Of a stretch of 64,000 nt of DNA, positions 15,603 to 25,363 are shown one piece after another. The DNA comes from Sphingopyxis sp. (GTDB lineage Bacteria > Pseudomonadota > Alphaproteobacteria > Sphingomonadales > Sphingomonadaceae). The notes beneath the pieces are model-generated. The model did not search any database and was not told the origin of the DNA. It saw only the letters and a list, made by a program, of their open reading frames with translations. The translations under genes and the position numbers were made by a program. The stretch's first letter is position 1. Each line of letters begins with the position of its first letter. The stretch lies in the NCBI RefSeq assembly GCF_019459305.1, contig NZ_JAIBES010000063.1, positions 31,840-95,839 of the forward strand, read 5' to 3'.

Positions 15603-15811
15603 GACGGGGGCGGGTTAGACTGCTTGTCGGCGCGAGGCAAGTCTCCCGATGCGGTCGCGGCGGCTTCTTCCGATTCGGCGATATCGGCATCCATCGCCTT
15701 GGCGCGCGCCTCGATTTCTTCGGCCGCCTTGTCGTAGCGCGCCTCGAAATCGGGCTCGTCCTTGCACCCCGCGAGCATCAGCAACGGCAGCAGGACCATC
15801 GCGCCACGCAT
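15590..15811 (-). CDS. small lipoprotein at the end of the tam operon, unknown function
   Basis: 73 residues. A lipoprotein signal peptide (MRGAMVLLPLLMLAGC, lipobox LAGC) is followed by a short, strongly charged helical region (roughly FEARYDKAAEEIEARAKAMD) and a Pro/Ser tail. ATG 15811 overlaps the tamB stop as TGATG, so translation is probably coupled to TamB. The stop codon falls in the conserved first loop of the downstream riboswitch. I do not recognise a named family. The location suggests an outer-membrane-anchored accessory of the TAM machinery or of lipid transport, which is inference only. Confidence 0.65.
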   Translation of the reverse strand: MRGAMVLLPLLMLAGCKDEPDFEARYDKAAEEIEARAKAMDADIAESEEAAATASGDLPRADKQSNPPPSSGE

Positions 15812-18800
15812 CAATAATCCTTGCGGTAGCGGATGCTGAGGTTCGACTGGCCCGAGCCGCCGGCCTGACTGAGTAGTGACAGCGCCCGGGTCAGGCTGAT
15901 CTCGAGCTGCGTTGCGGTGTAGCCACGCGCGTCGGTGATGACCTCCAGATAGATATCCTTGGTGATATATTGCCCCGCAGCGAGCGCGGTGCCGCGCCCG
16001 ACGGTGTCGTCGGGACCGAGCACGCGCAGCCGGTCTATCCCGGTCGCAGACTGGAGCGCGCCAAGCGGGCTCAGTCCCCCACCGCCGCTGCTTAGCGTAT
16101 TGAGCGACGAGGCTAGCTGCACCGCCTGGAGCGGCGAGAGCGTCGTGATCGAATCGCCGAACAGGATGCGCGAGACGATCTCGTCCTGCGGCAGGCCGGG
16201 GACGCTGGAGAATGCAATCTGCGGGTTGCTGGCGCGGCCGGACACGGCGACGTTCACCGTCACGGTCTCGATCGTGTCGCTCGCCAGCAGGCGGATCGCC
16301 GGATCATAGGCATCGCCGGTCGGGAAGGTCACGCGGCCCTCCTGCAATTCGAACGACCGTCCTGCAAATCCCAGCGTCCCGCGAACCAGCTCGATTTCAC
16401 CCGTCACGCGCGGCGCCAGCGTTGTCCCGCGCAGGACGATGTCGGCCATCCATTCCGATTCGAGCCCCATGCCGCTGACATAGATTTCATCCGACGCCTT
16501 GAGCGCGATATCGAGGCGGATCAGGTCAAACAGGCTGCCGCCGACCGCAGCCAGTCCGTCGCCGCTGATCCGTTGCCGCCCCGCCGCAGGCTTGCGCCTG
16601 ATACCGGTCAGCACCGGCACCTGCGCCGCGCCCTCGCGCACGATGCGATAACGGGTTTCGGGCAGGCGCAGGCTGCCCGACAGCAGCGCCGCCTGTCCCG
16701 CGACCTTTTCGAGCAGCAGATTGCCCGTCGCGCGCGCCGCAATATTCTCGCTGCGCGCGAGCCGCGCATTGTCGAGCGTCATCGCGATGTTCATCGGATA
16801 GCCGTCGGCCTGCGCCAGGCTGATATAGCCCTTCGCTTCGACCTTGCCCTCGCCCGCGGTCGCGGTCAGCTGTTCGATCTCCAGCCGGTTGCCCGTAAAG
16901 CGACCCGCCACGACCATGTTGGTCAGCCGCGTGCCATAGGTCTGGTTTTCATAGACCATGTCCTTGCCGCGCACGACGCCTGACAGGCACGGATCGGCAA
17001 CGCTGCAGCTGAAGTCGGCAGCAACCGCGATCGGTCCCGACACGCCTTGTTCGGCGGGACCGGCAAAGGAATAGAGCGTGTCGGCAGGGCCGTTATAGCG
17101 AATGCCCCCGCCGAGCGGCGCGGCGCGCAAACGCGTTATCCAGTCACCGGCTCCCGGCCCCAGCGGGCGTAGCGACGCCTGCATCCGCCCGATCACGCTG
17201 CCACGCTTGCGCATCACCGCGCGCGCCTCGCCGCCGTCGCTGAGCAGCTTGCCCGCAAAATTGACATCGACCGGCTGGCTGACCGACGCCGCGGTTGTGC
17301 GGGTAAAGCCGGTGATCGTCAGCCGCGCATCGGCGCGCGGGAAACTTTCCGAGCTTGCCTGCTCGAAATCGAGGCTGCCGGTTGCGCGCCCACCCAGCCC
17401 CATGTCGGGATAGACGGCGTTGAGGATCGCCATGTTGACGCGTTCCAGCCGGCTCTGGACCATGATGCCCTCACCGAACCGCCCGGCCACACGCACGCTG
17501 CTGCCGCGGCCCAGATTGACCGTCGTCGGCAGCAGTTGATAGCCATCCGCGCCGGGGATAATCCGCGCGGGCGAGGTCGTGCGGAAGTTGACCCCAGTCG
17601 CGCGGCCCTGCACCGACGCGCGCCACAGCTCGGGAGTCAGATCAGCATTGGCGGCGATACGGAACGGGACGCCGCTGGTGCCTTCAACCAGCGCCTGCGC
17701 CTTGCCGCGCCCGTCGCGATAATCGATCTTCACCCGCCCGACGGCGATGTCATATTCGCGGATGCGCGTCTGGGCGATCTGGATGTCGGCGACGACATGC
17801 GGTGTATCGTACAGCGTGACGTCGGCATCGACGATCGCCGATCCCACAGCGAGTTTGGCCGGCCCGGGCAGCACGACATCATTGGCGCGAACATTGATCG
17901 CCGCTGCCTGATATTGGCCCGCGGCGCTCAACCGGACGAGGCCGCCCAGCCCCTGCCCCGATGCATTGAGCTGGCCGACGAACGGCCCCGCGCTGCTTTG
18001 CACCAATCGCCCGTCAAACCCGATACCCGAAAGATCGCCGCGCGCGATGTCGATCGTCAGCGGACCGGTTGCGGTGAGCAGCACGACATCGGCGGACAGC
18101 GGTCCGTAGTCGGTGTCGCCCTTCGCCGCGAGGCGATAGCCATTCGGCGCGCCATTGATTTCCGCGACCAGATTGGCAAGGCCGATACCAAGCCCGGGAC
18201 GTTCGGCGGTCAGTGTCGCGCGCGGATCGCTGATCGTCCCCGCCAGCTGGACACCAAGCGGGCCGTAGTCGGTGGAACTGGCGCGCGCGGTCAGTCGCAC
18301 CTGTCCGGTCGGGGCATAGCTTCCCTGCCCGCTGACGATCCGCAGCAACGGTGAGGTCATCCGCAGATTGGCGAAGCGGACGATCCCGTCGGTGCCATAG
18401 CGGACGTCACTGGTGGCGACCGCATTGCCGCCGAGCAGGTCGCGGACCCCCGAATTGAACAATTGTGTCGAACGCGCGCGAATGCTTCCGGCGATCGCAA
18501 AGCCGCCGTTTGGCGCAGTTTCCAGATCGGCATCGGTGTCGATGTCGAAAATGCCAACGCTCTCGATGCGATAATCGTTGATCCGTCCGTCAATCGCCCC
18601 GGTATAAAAACCCCGGTTCAGGTCGGCGATAACGATCGCCTTCGCATCGATGCGCGGCGAGCGCAGGCGCAGATTGTCGCTGAGGATACGACCATTGCTG
18701 TAGGCGAGATCGCCGTCGAGCCGCACCTGCACCAGCGTTCCGCCCGCGACCGCGTCGAGGCCGCGTATCCGCGCCGCGCGGCCCGCAATCGGGATGATGA

Positions 18801-20040
18801 CCTGATCGGTATCGACCCGCGCCTTGCCTGACAGGGTCAATGTGTCGACGACGATGTCGTTGACTGCGAGCGCATTCGCATTCGCCTGATAGGCGATAGT
18901 TGGCTGGTCGAATGCCCCGTCCAGCGTCGCTGTCGCCCGCACGCCATCGGCACGAACCGACGGCGCAATGGCACCGGGGCGGAGCAGAACGAATGCCAGC
19001 TGCAAGGCTTCATACCGGCTATTGCCCAGATCGAGCCCGCCGCTCACCCCCAGGCGGAAGGCGTCGGACGAGAAGCGACCATCGAGATCCGCTTTGCGTT
19101 CGTCCAGTCGCGCGGTCAGGTCGATCGCGGTTTGCGGCCCCAGCAGCGCCGCCGTCGCCCCCGTGAACAGCCGCGACGCCTGCGCGCTCCCTTTGACCGC
19201 AAAGGTACCATTACGGCCCGTCAGCGCCAGCCGTGCCAGCGGCGCGGCACCAAGATCGGCAGTCAGATTACCGTTCCACACTTTCCAGTCACCACGTCCC
19301 GCCAGCTTGGCGGTCAACGGCTCTTTGAAGCCGCCCATTGCCGCGATCACACCGCCCTGCGGCGCCGTCACGTTCATGGTGACGTCAAACCGGTTCGCTT
19401 CGGGTACGGCGTCGAGTTGCAGCGCCAGCGTATCGCCCTTGGCATTGGCGCCGATCGTCGCGGCATTGGCGGTGATCTGGGCGCGCCGATCGGCAATGGC
19501 GATCTTTGCCGCCAGCCGTGCTTCCTGCCGCTCACCGGCGACGGCGGGGTCAAAGATGAAACGATCGACCCGCAGCGCGCCAATGTCGATATCAAGATCG
19601 GGCAGCAGCGGCTCGCCCGTATCGGGCACGACCTTGAATGCGGGGATTTTCCGCATCGTCATCGTCGCGGCGGTCGCTGAGCGGACATCGACATGGTTGG
19701 CGAAATAGCGGAGCGGACGCCAGTCGACCCTGACCTCGGGCGACTCTAGGAACACACCCTTGGGATCGGACAAAGTAAAGTTGCGGATGACCATTTGGCC
19801 ATAAAGCGACCCATCGAGCCGCCCGATCCCAATCTTCATGCCGTTTTCGAATTCATATTTCTCAACCTGGGTGACGACGAAGCGCCGCCCGGCATCGCTG
19901 TTGAGCCCGATCAGGAACAGCGCGAACAGCAGGATCAGCCCCAGCAACGTCAGGCCGATCCAGCGGAGGATCGTCATGGGCCAATTGCGCGCCTTTGCAC
20001 GCACCGCGGCATCTACCGCCACGGGCGCGTCATCGGCCAT
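15811..20040 (-). CDS. tamB: translocation and assembly module inner-membrane protein TamB (DUF490/AsmA-like)
   Basis: 1409 residues. A single N-terminal TM helix (ILRWIGLTLLGLILLFALFL) anchors the protein in the inner membrane. A very long beta-repeat periplasmic body follows, ending in the conserved C-terminal TamB domain (GEIELVRGTLGFAGRSFELQ; FSSVPGLPQDEIVSRILFG; LSIRYRKDY at the end). TamB bridges the periplasm to TamA and, as an AsmA-like protein, is linked to phospholipid transport and outer-membrane protein insertion. Normal length for alphaproteobacteria. It starts at 20040 with a one-base TGATG overlap to tamA, so the pair is translationally coupled. Confidence 0.93.
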   Translation of the reverse strand: MADDAPVAVDAAVRAKARNWPMTILRWIGLTLLGLILLFALFLIGLNSDAGRRFVVTQVEKYEFENGMKIGIGRLDGSLYGQMVIRNFTLSDPKGVFLESPEVRVDWRPLRYFANHVDVRSATAATMTMRKIPAFKVVPDTGEPLLPDLDIDIGALRVDRFIFDPAVAGERQEARLAAKIAIADRRAQITANAATIGANAKGDTLALQLDAVPEANRFDVTMNVTAPQGGVIAAMGGFKEPLTAKLAGRGDWKVWNGNLTADLGAAPLARLALTGRNGTFAVKGSAQASRLFTGATAALLGPQTAIDLTARLDERKADLDGRFSSDAFRLGVSGGLDLGNSRYEALQLAFVLLRPGAIAPSVRADGVRATATLDGAFDQPTIAYQANANALAVNDIVVDTLTLSGKARVDTDQVIIPIAGRAARIRGLDAVAGGTLVQVRLDGDLAYSNGRILSDNLRLRSPRIDAKAIVIADLNRGFYTGAIDGRINDYRIESVGIFDIDTDADLETAPNGGFAIAGSIRARSTQLFNSGVRDLLGGNAVATSDVRYGTDGIVRFANLRMTSPLLRIVSGQGSYAPTGQVRLTARASSTDYGPLGVQLAGTISDPRATLTAERPGLGIGLANLVAEINGAPNGYRLAAKGDTDYGPLSADVVLLTATGPLTIDIARGDLSGIGFDGRLVQSSAGPFVGQLNASGQGLGGLVRLSAAGQYQAAAINVRANDVVLPGPAKLAVGSAIVDADVTLYDTPHVVADIQIAQTRIREYDIAVGRVKIDYRDGRGKAQALVEGTSGVPFRIAANADLTPELWRASVQGRATGVNFRTTSPARIIPGADGYQLLPTTVNLGRGSSVRVAGRFGEGIMVQSRLERVNMAILNAVYPDMGLGGRATGSLDFEQASSESFPRADARLTITGFTRTTAASVSQPVDVNFAGKLLSDGGEARAVMRKRGSVIGRMQASLRPLGPGAGDWITRLRAAPLGGGIRYNGPADTLYSFAGPAEQGVSGPIAVAADFSCSVADPCLSGVVRGKDMVYENQTYGTRLTNMVVAGRFTGNRLEIEQLTATAGEGKVEAKGYISLAQADGYPMNIAMTLDNARLARSENIAARATGNLLLEKVAGQAALLSGSLRLPETRYRIVREGAAQVPVLTGIRRKPAAGRQRISGDGLAAVGGSLFDLIRLDIALKASDEIYVSGMGLESEWMADIVLRGTTLAPRVTGEIELVRGTLGFAGRSFELQEGRVTFPTGDAYDPAIRLLASDTIETVTVNVAVSGRASNPQIAFSSVPGLPQDEIVSRILFGDSITTLSPLQAVQLASSLNTLSSGGGGLSPLGALQSATGIDRLRVLGPDDTVGRGTALAAGQYITKDIYLEVITDARGYTATQLEISLTRALSLLSQAGGSGQSNLSIRYRKDY

Positions 20041-22367
20041 CAGAACGCCTGCCCGATCGAGACATAGACACTTACCAGCGCTTCACCCGGCTTGCGGCCA
20101 ATCGGCGTCGCGACGTCCAGCCGCATGGGGCCAAAGTTGGTGTAGTAGCGCGCCCCGATGCCAGCGCCAAAGCGCAAGTCCGAGAAGGTCGGCGTCGAAC
20201 CACGATAGACCTGGCCCGCATCGACAAAGCCGACGACGCCGAAATTGCCGAAACGATAGCGCCCCTCGAACGCCGCTTCGGCGACGCTGCGACCGCCGAT
20301 CGGGTCGATGTCGGGATCCTTTGGACCAAGCTCCTGATAGCCGAAACCTCGCACCGACCCGCCGCCACCCGCATAGAAGCGCCGCGACGGCGCCAACCGC
20401 TCGCGCGCCGCGCCGAGGATCGAGCCAACCCGCACGCGCCCGGCCAGCACGATGTTATCGGTGACCGGATAATATCCGCTGACGTCAAGGCGGGCGCGGG
20501 CGTAGGGCGAAAATTGCCCCGCGAGCGACCCTTCTGGCTGGATGAGCGCGGTTACGCGAAAGCCCTTGGTCGGATCGAGCAGGCTGTCGGTGCGGTCCAT
20601 CCCGACCTGCCCCGTCAGCCCGAAGATCGTATAAAAATCGCGGTTCCGCTCTGCGCGCGCGAAGTCATAATCATCCTCGCTCGTCGCAATCAGTTCGGCA
20701 CCGAAGGCGTATGTGAACCTCTTTTGCCAGATCGGAGTCGAATCATAGCTGACGCGCGCTGCGATGCGCCCCGTGATCGCGTTGAACGCGTTGTAATCAC
20801 TCCGCGTCGCTTCGGCGACCAGTTCAAAAGTCCGATCGCGGCGTCCGGCGTTCGAACGGCGCAGCGTCGCGCCGATCCCCTGCTCCTGCGTCCCCACCAC
20901 GCCGCGAAAGATCAGCGCGCCTTCAGGCGGCAACAGGTTGCGGTGCGTCCAGCTGCCCTCGACGCGCAGTCCTTCGCCGGTGCCGTAACCGGCGCTGGCG
21001 GCCAGGGTGCGCGGCGGCCCCGCTTGCTGCGTCACCAGCATCGTCACATATTCGGTATCGTCGCCTGCGCTTTCGCCGGTAGGCTGTGGCTCGGCCGCGA
21101 CGGTGGCGAACAGGCCCGTGGCAACCAGTGCCTGCCGCAGATCATCGACCTTGCGGCTGTCGTAAAGATCGCCGCGCTTGAAGCGCGCGAGCACTTCGAC
21201 ATGCTCGGCGTCGAACGCCAGATCACCGGTCGTTTCGATGCCGCCGAAGCGCGATCTTTTGCCGATGTCGACGGGCAGCGTGTACACGCCGTCGCCAGTC
21301 GCCCCATCGAGCAGGATGTCGCGCTGTCCTATCTCGGCAAAGGGATAACCCTCTTCGGGCAATTTGAGCGCGATGGCTGCCTCGGCGCCCTGGACGCGCT
21401 GCGCGACGATCGGTTCACCGACGCTGAGCGGAAAATTGTCGGCGATCAGGTTCGGCGGTACGGTGGGATCGGCCTTAAGAATGATCTCGGCCAGCTTATA
21501 TTGCGTCCCCGGTTTCACATCGATGAGCGCCGTGATCGGGCGGCGCTGACGCGGTTGGCCAGCCTGGACTTCTTCGCGTTCGCCGCGCTCGATCCGGGTA
21601 TCGACCACCGCATCATAATAGCCTTCGGATGCCAGAATGCGCTGCATCAGCTCACCGTCGGCGCTCAAACGCGCGCGCAACATCGCCGCATTGTCGGCCT
21701 TGCCATCGCCGTCATACAGCGCCGACAGGTCGCCAAACAGGTCGGCCAGATCGACATCCGTGCTTTCGTCTGCTGCTGCCAGGCCGTTGACCTGCACGTT
21801 ATAGGCAACGCCCACATTCTCACGGTCGTCCTCGGCCTCGGCAAATTCGACCGGTTCTACATCGAAATTTTCGAGCGGCGGCAGCGGCGCCGCGAGTTCG
21901 CTGTCGGTGATCGGTGCATCGCCGATGACCTCCCACGCATCGCCGTCGGCCAGCGCCGGGACCGGCACGCCCTCAACCGTGGGCGTTGGAGCATCCCCTG
22001 CCGCATCGGATGTCCTCGCCGCATCGGCGGCCTGGCGCTTTTCAAAGTCGGCGATCGATTCGAGCGGCCTGTTGAGCTCAGGATCATCCTCCGCGAATAT
22101 CTGCGGGATCGCCTTCTCGAACTCCTCGTCGCTGATGATCGGCGCTACTTCGGGGAACGGAACATCGGGCGGCGGCGGGGTCGGTGCAGCAATTGCCGCT
22201 TCGGAAGTCGGTTCGACCGTCGGCACAACCTGCGGCGGTTCGACCGGCTGGCCAATCGCCGCGGTCGACCAGGCCAGGCAGCAAGCCGACGCCGACGCGA
22301 TCAACAAGGGTCGCGCCCGCCCCAGTCGCATCAGGTGATAATCACGGGAAGTTTCAGGGTTTTGCAT
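20040..22367 (-). CDS. tamA: outer-membrane assembly factor TamA (Omp85/BamA superfamily)
   Basis: 775 residues. An N-terminal signal-like hydrophobic segment (LLIASASACCLAWSTAAIGQ) precedes a ~150-residue Pro/Glu/Asp-rich low-complexity stretch, then POTRA-like repeats (LRARLSADGELMQRILASEGYYDA; the segment with RGDLYDSRKVDDLRQAL) and a C-terminal 16-strand Omp85 barrel. The barrel has FYAGGGGSVRGFGYQELG, the VRGF/Y motif of the superfamily, and ends in Phe (VYVSIGQAF). It works with TamB in the outer membrane. It is longer than the E. coli protein because of the acidic extension. The 161-nt gap upstream should hold the operon promoter. Confidence 0.92.
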   Translation of the reverse strand: MQNPETSRDYHLMRLGRARPLLIASASACCLAWSTAAIGQPVEPPQVVPTVEPTSEAAIAAPTPPPPDVPFPEVAPIISDEEFEKAIPQIFAEDDPELNRPLESIADFEKRQAADAARTSDAAGDAPTPTVEGVPVPALADGDAWEVIGDAPITDSELAAPLPPLENFDVEPVEFAEAEDDRENVGVAYNVQVNGLAAADESTDVDLADLFGDLSALYDGDGKADNAAMLRARLSADGELMQRILASEGYYDAVVDTRIERGEREEVQAGQPRQRRPITALIDVKPGTQYKLAEIILKADPTVPPNLIADNFPLSVGEPIVAQRVQGAEAAIALKLPEEGYPFAEIGQRDILLDGATGDGVYTLPVDIGKRSRFGGIETTGDLAFDAEHVEVLARFKRGDLYDSRKVDDLRQALVATGLFATVAAEPQPTGESAGDDTEYVTMLVTQQAGPPRTLAASAGYGTGEGLRVEGSWTHRNLLPPEGALIFRGVVGTQEQGIGATLRRSNAGRRDRTFELVAEATRSDYNAFNAITGRIAARVSYDSTPIWQKRFTYAFGAELIATSEDDYDFARAERNRDFYTIFGLTGQVGMDRTDSLLDPTKGFRVTALIQPEGSLAGQFSPYARARLDVSGYYPVTDNIVLAGRVRVGSILGAARERLAPSRRFYAGGGGSVRGFGYQELGPKDPDIDPIGGRSVAEAAFEGRYRFGNFGVVGFVDAGQVYRGSTPTFSDLRFGAGIGARYYTNFGPMRLDVATPIGRKPGEALVSVYVSIGQAF

Positions 22368-22528
22368 CTGTCGGCCGTCGATACGGCATCTCTGGCTGCC
22401 CCACAGCGGCGGCGCAACCCGTTTCTATGCTGCCAAAGTCCCGAATCCGGCTCATTTCGTCGCAAATCCCCTGTCAGCCGGATCGGCTGCACGCGATCAA
22501 CGAGTCTAGGGTGATCGGGTTCCGCGCA

Positions 22529-23713
22529 TCAGCTATCGACGCCAAACAGATCGCGGCTGTAAACCTTGTCTTCGACATCGGCCAGTTCGTCGGTTACGCG
22601 GTTGGCGATGATGACATCGGCCTCGGACTTGAACGCGGCAAGATCGCGCACCACCCGCGAGTTGAACAGCCGTTCGTCGTCGATCAACGGTTCATAGACG
22701 ATCACCTCGACCCCCTTCGCCTTGATCCGCTTCATCACCCCCAGGATGCTGCTGGCGCGAAAATTGTCCGACCCCGCCTTCATCGCCAACCGGTGGATGC
22801 CCACGACGCGGGGGCCGCGTTTGAGCACCTCCGACGCGACGAAATCCTTGCGCGTCGTGTTCGACGACACGATCGCCTGGATCAGATTCTGCGGCACCTC
22901 GCTGTAATTGGCCAGCATCTGCTTGGTGTCCTTGGGTAGGCAATAACCGCCATAACCAAAGGAGGGGTTGTTATAAAAACTGCCGATCCGCGGGTCGAGG
23001 CACACGCCCTCGATGATCTGGCGCGAATCGGCGCCGTGCATCGCAGCGTAAGTATCGAGCTCGTTGAAGAACGCGACACGCATCGCAAGATAGGTGTTGG
23101 CGAACAGCTTGATCGCCTCCGCCTCGGTATTGCCCGTGTGCAACACGGCCGTTTCGGGTTTCAGCGATGCTGCGAGCAACAACTGCGCAAAGTGCGCCGC
23201 GCGCGGGTGCGTGTTGCCGACAATGATCCGCGACGGATGGAGATTGTCGAACAGCGCGCGCCCTTCGCGGAGGAATTCCGGAGAAAAGACGATCGCGTCG
23301 GTGTCGTGCTTGGCGCGCATCCGGTCGGTGAAGCCGACCGGTACCGTCGATTTGACCACGATCACCGCATTTGGCGCCATCGTCAACGCATCGCCAATCA
23401 CCGATTCAACCGAGCCGGTGTTGAAATAATTGGTGTCGGGATCATAATCGGTCGGCGTCGCGACGACGACAAAATCGGCGCCCTCATAGGCAGCTTGCTT
23501 GTCGATGGTTGCCGTCAGATCGAGTTTGCGGTTCGCCAGATAATCCTCAATCTCGGGATCGGCGATCGGGGAACGGCGCGCATTGATCTCATCCACTTTA
23601 TGGCTGTCGATATCGAGCGCCACAACTCGATTATGCTGTGCCAGCAGCACCGCGTTCGAGATACCGACATAGCCGGTGCCGACGATTGTGATTTTGACCG
23701 GATCGTTCGGCAC
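22529..23713 (-). CDS. ugd: UDP-glucose 6-dehydrogenase
   Basis: Oxidises UDP-glucose to UDP-glucuronate in two NAD+ steps. The N-terminus is a Rossmann fold ([19 protein letters not shown]). STVPVGFT and [12 protein letters not shown] are conserved binding loops, and the catalytic Cys lies in [13 protein letters not shown]. 394 residues, typical of the short bacterial form. GTG 23713 is preceded by AGGAGA at good distance. It marks the left end of the polysaccharide locus and can supply both UDP-GlcA and, through the epimerase at 11.9 kb, UDP-GalA. Confidence 0.93.
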   Translation of the reverse strand: MPNDPVKITIVGTGYVGISNAVLLAQHNRVVALDIDSHKVDEINARRSPIADPEIEDYLANRKLDLTATIDKQAAYEGADFVVVATPTDYDPDTNYFNTGSVESVIGDALTMAPNAVIVVKSTVPVGFTDRMRAKHDTDAIVFSPEFLREGRALFDNLHPSRIIVGNTHPRAAHFAQLLLAASLKPETAVLHTGNTEAEAIKLFANTYLAMRVAFFNELDTYAAMHGADSRQIIEGVCLDPRIGSFYNNPSFGYGGYCLPKDTKQMLANYSEVPQNLIQAIVSSNTTRKDFVASEVLKRGPRVVGIHRLAMKAGSDNFRASSILGVMKRIKAKGVEVIVYEPLIDDERLFNSRVVRDLAAFKSEADVIIANRVTDELADVEDKVYSRDLFGVDS

Positions 23714-23808
23714 TGGTACTGTTCTCCTGTGATGGTTGCCGCCCCCTAACAGCCGGTGCGAGATCGCTCAACCGCGACGCTGTCTGTGCTGCGACGACTA
23801 AGCCGCGA

Positions 23809-25299
23809 TCAGGTACCGCAAAAGGTTTTGTAAGGGTCGGCGTCAATTGGCGCCGGCTGCGCGAAAGCAGCCCACTCGGCGCGCTCGACATATGGGTTCT
23901 GCACGACCTCCAGAAGTTCGGTCCATGGCGCCATGTCCCCTGCCTCCGCCGCAACCAGCGCGGCCTCAACGAGATGATTGCGCGGAATATAGAGCGGATT
24001 CACCGCGTCCATGGCATCGGCGCGTTCGAGCGGCGCGATCGCTTCGCGTTCCAGCTGCGCCCACCAGTCGGCTATCCACGGCGCCATTGCCTCAGCATCG
24101 GGCAGCAGCGCCCGCAGCAAATCGCCATCGCCGCGCAGCAGCTGCGCCAGCGCGCGGAAAAACGAGGTGAAATCGACGGCATGCTGTTCCAGCTCGCCGA
24201 ACAGCGTATCAATCAGCTGCTCATCGGCCTTTTTCGCCTGCCCCAGCCCGAGTTTCTCGCGCATTTCATCGAGCCATTGCGCGCGAAAACGGGCCGGTAT
24301 CGCATCGACCAACGCTTTGGCGGCGTCCACGTCAGCAGGATCGACGGCATGAATCGCGGGTAGCATGGCCTCGGCAAAGCGCGCCATGTTCCAGTGCGTG
24401 ATCTGCGGCTGACGGCCATAGGCATAGCGGCCGTTCGCGTCGATCGAACTAAAGACCGTGTTCACCGCAAAACGATCCATGAAGGCGCAGGGACCGTAAT
24501 CGAGCGTCTCGCCGCTGACAGCGACGTTGTCGGTGTTCATCACGCCATGGATGAAGCCCACGCCCATCCAGCGCGCAACAAGCTCGCATTGCAGACCGAA
24601 CACGCGATCGAGCAGCGCGAGGTGCGGGTTGGCAGCCTCAGCCAGCTCGGGGAAATGGCGGTTGATCGTGTATTCGGACAGCTGGATCACATGGTCGGCG
24701 CCAAAATGCGCTGCGAAAAATTGAAAAGTCCCAACTCGGATATGGCTGCTCGCCGCCCGCGTTAGCACCGCACCCGGATGCGACCGTTCCCGCTGCACTC
24801 GATCCCCGGTTGCCACCGCTGCGAGCGACCGCGTCGTCGGCACGCCCATCGCGGCCATCGCCTCGGACACGAGATACTCGCGTAGCACCGGTCCGATGGC
24901 AGCCTTGCCATCGCCGTTACGCGAGAAAGCCGTTGGGCCGGATCCTTTGAGTTGAAGATCGAACCGCGCCCCGTCAGGAGCCACAATCTCCCCCAAGAGA
25001 AGAGCACGACCATCGCCGAGCTGCGGGGAGAAATGACCGAACTGATGTCCGGCGTAAGCAAATGCGAGGGGATTTGCACCTTCGGGTGTCTCTTTGCCCG
25101 AAAAGATGGCGGCAAGCTGGCTTTCGGTCATTCCCTCGGCCGCGATCCCGAGCCGAACCGCCAACGCATGATTGAAGATCAGGGGGTCGGGGGCAGAAGG
25201 CTTCGCCGCATCAGCGGGCGAGAAAAACCCGTCCATGGAATCGTGGAAGCTATTTTGGAACGCGAAATTCATGCCCCCTATGTCGAGAGTTGACGTCAT
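23809..25299 (-). CDS. selO: protein adenylyltransferase SelO (YdiU/UPF0061)
   Basis: Pseudokinase-fold enzyme that transfers AMP from ATP to Ser/Thr/Tyr of target proteins and is linked to redox stress. Family blocks are present: NPLAFAYAGHQFGHFSPQLGDGRA, LQLKGSGPTAFSR-NGDGKAAIGPVLREYL (two adjoining parts), VPTTRSLA, FIHGVMNTDNVAVSGETLDYGPCAFMD (the HGVMNTDN active loop) and WNMARFAEA. 496 residues, normal; no selenocysteine, as usual in bacteria. It lies between ugd and the beta-helix gene on the same strand with ~100-nt gaps, so operon membership is uncertain and a polysaccharide role is not implied. Confidence 0.93.
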   Translation of the reverse strand: MTSTLDIGGMNFAFQNSFHDSMDGFFSPADAAKPSAPDPLIFNHALAVRLGIAAEGMTESQLAAIFSGKETPEGANPLAFAYAGHQFGHFSPQLGDGRALLLGEIVAPDGARFDLQLKGSGPTAFSRNGDGKAAIGPVLREYLVSEAMAAMGVPTTRSLAAVATGDRVQRERSHPGAVLTRAASSHIRVGTFQFFAAHFGADHVIQLSEYTINRHFPELAEAANPHLALLDRVFGLQCELVARWMGVGFIHGVMNTDNVAVSGETLDYGPCAFMDRFAVNTVFSSIDANGRYAYGRQPQITHWNMARFAEAMLPAIHAVDPADVDAAKALVDAIPARFRAQWLDEMREKLGLGQAKKADEQLIDTLFGELEQHAVDFTSFFRALAQLLRGDGDLLRALLPDAEAMAPWIADWWAQLEREAIAPLERADAMDAVNPLYIPRNHLVEAALVAAEAGDMAPWTELLEVVQNPYVERAEWAAFAQPAPIDADPYKTFCGT

Positions 25300-25363
25300 G
25301 AATGCAAGTCGCCTCGAGGCGCCTCGTTATGCAACGAAAACGCGCCGTAGCTGGCGCTCGGGC

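Noticed and set aside
22475..22489. Palindrome CAGCCG-GAT-CGGCTG between tamA and ugd as a terminator
   Set aside because: Perfect six-base stem but no T tract on either strand; too short to claim.
19995..22514. 839-codon plus-strand open frame opposite tamA
   Set aside because: No family motif, Arg/Asp-rich, exactly antisense to a clear Omp85 protein with signal peptide and barrel end; long stop-free antisense frames are common at this GC.
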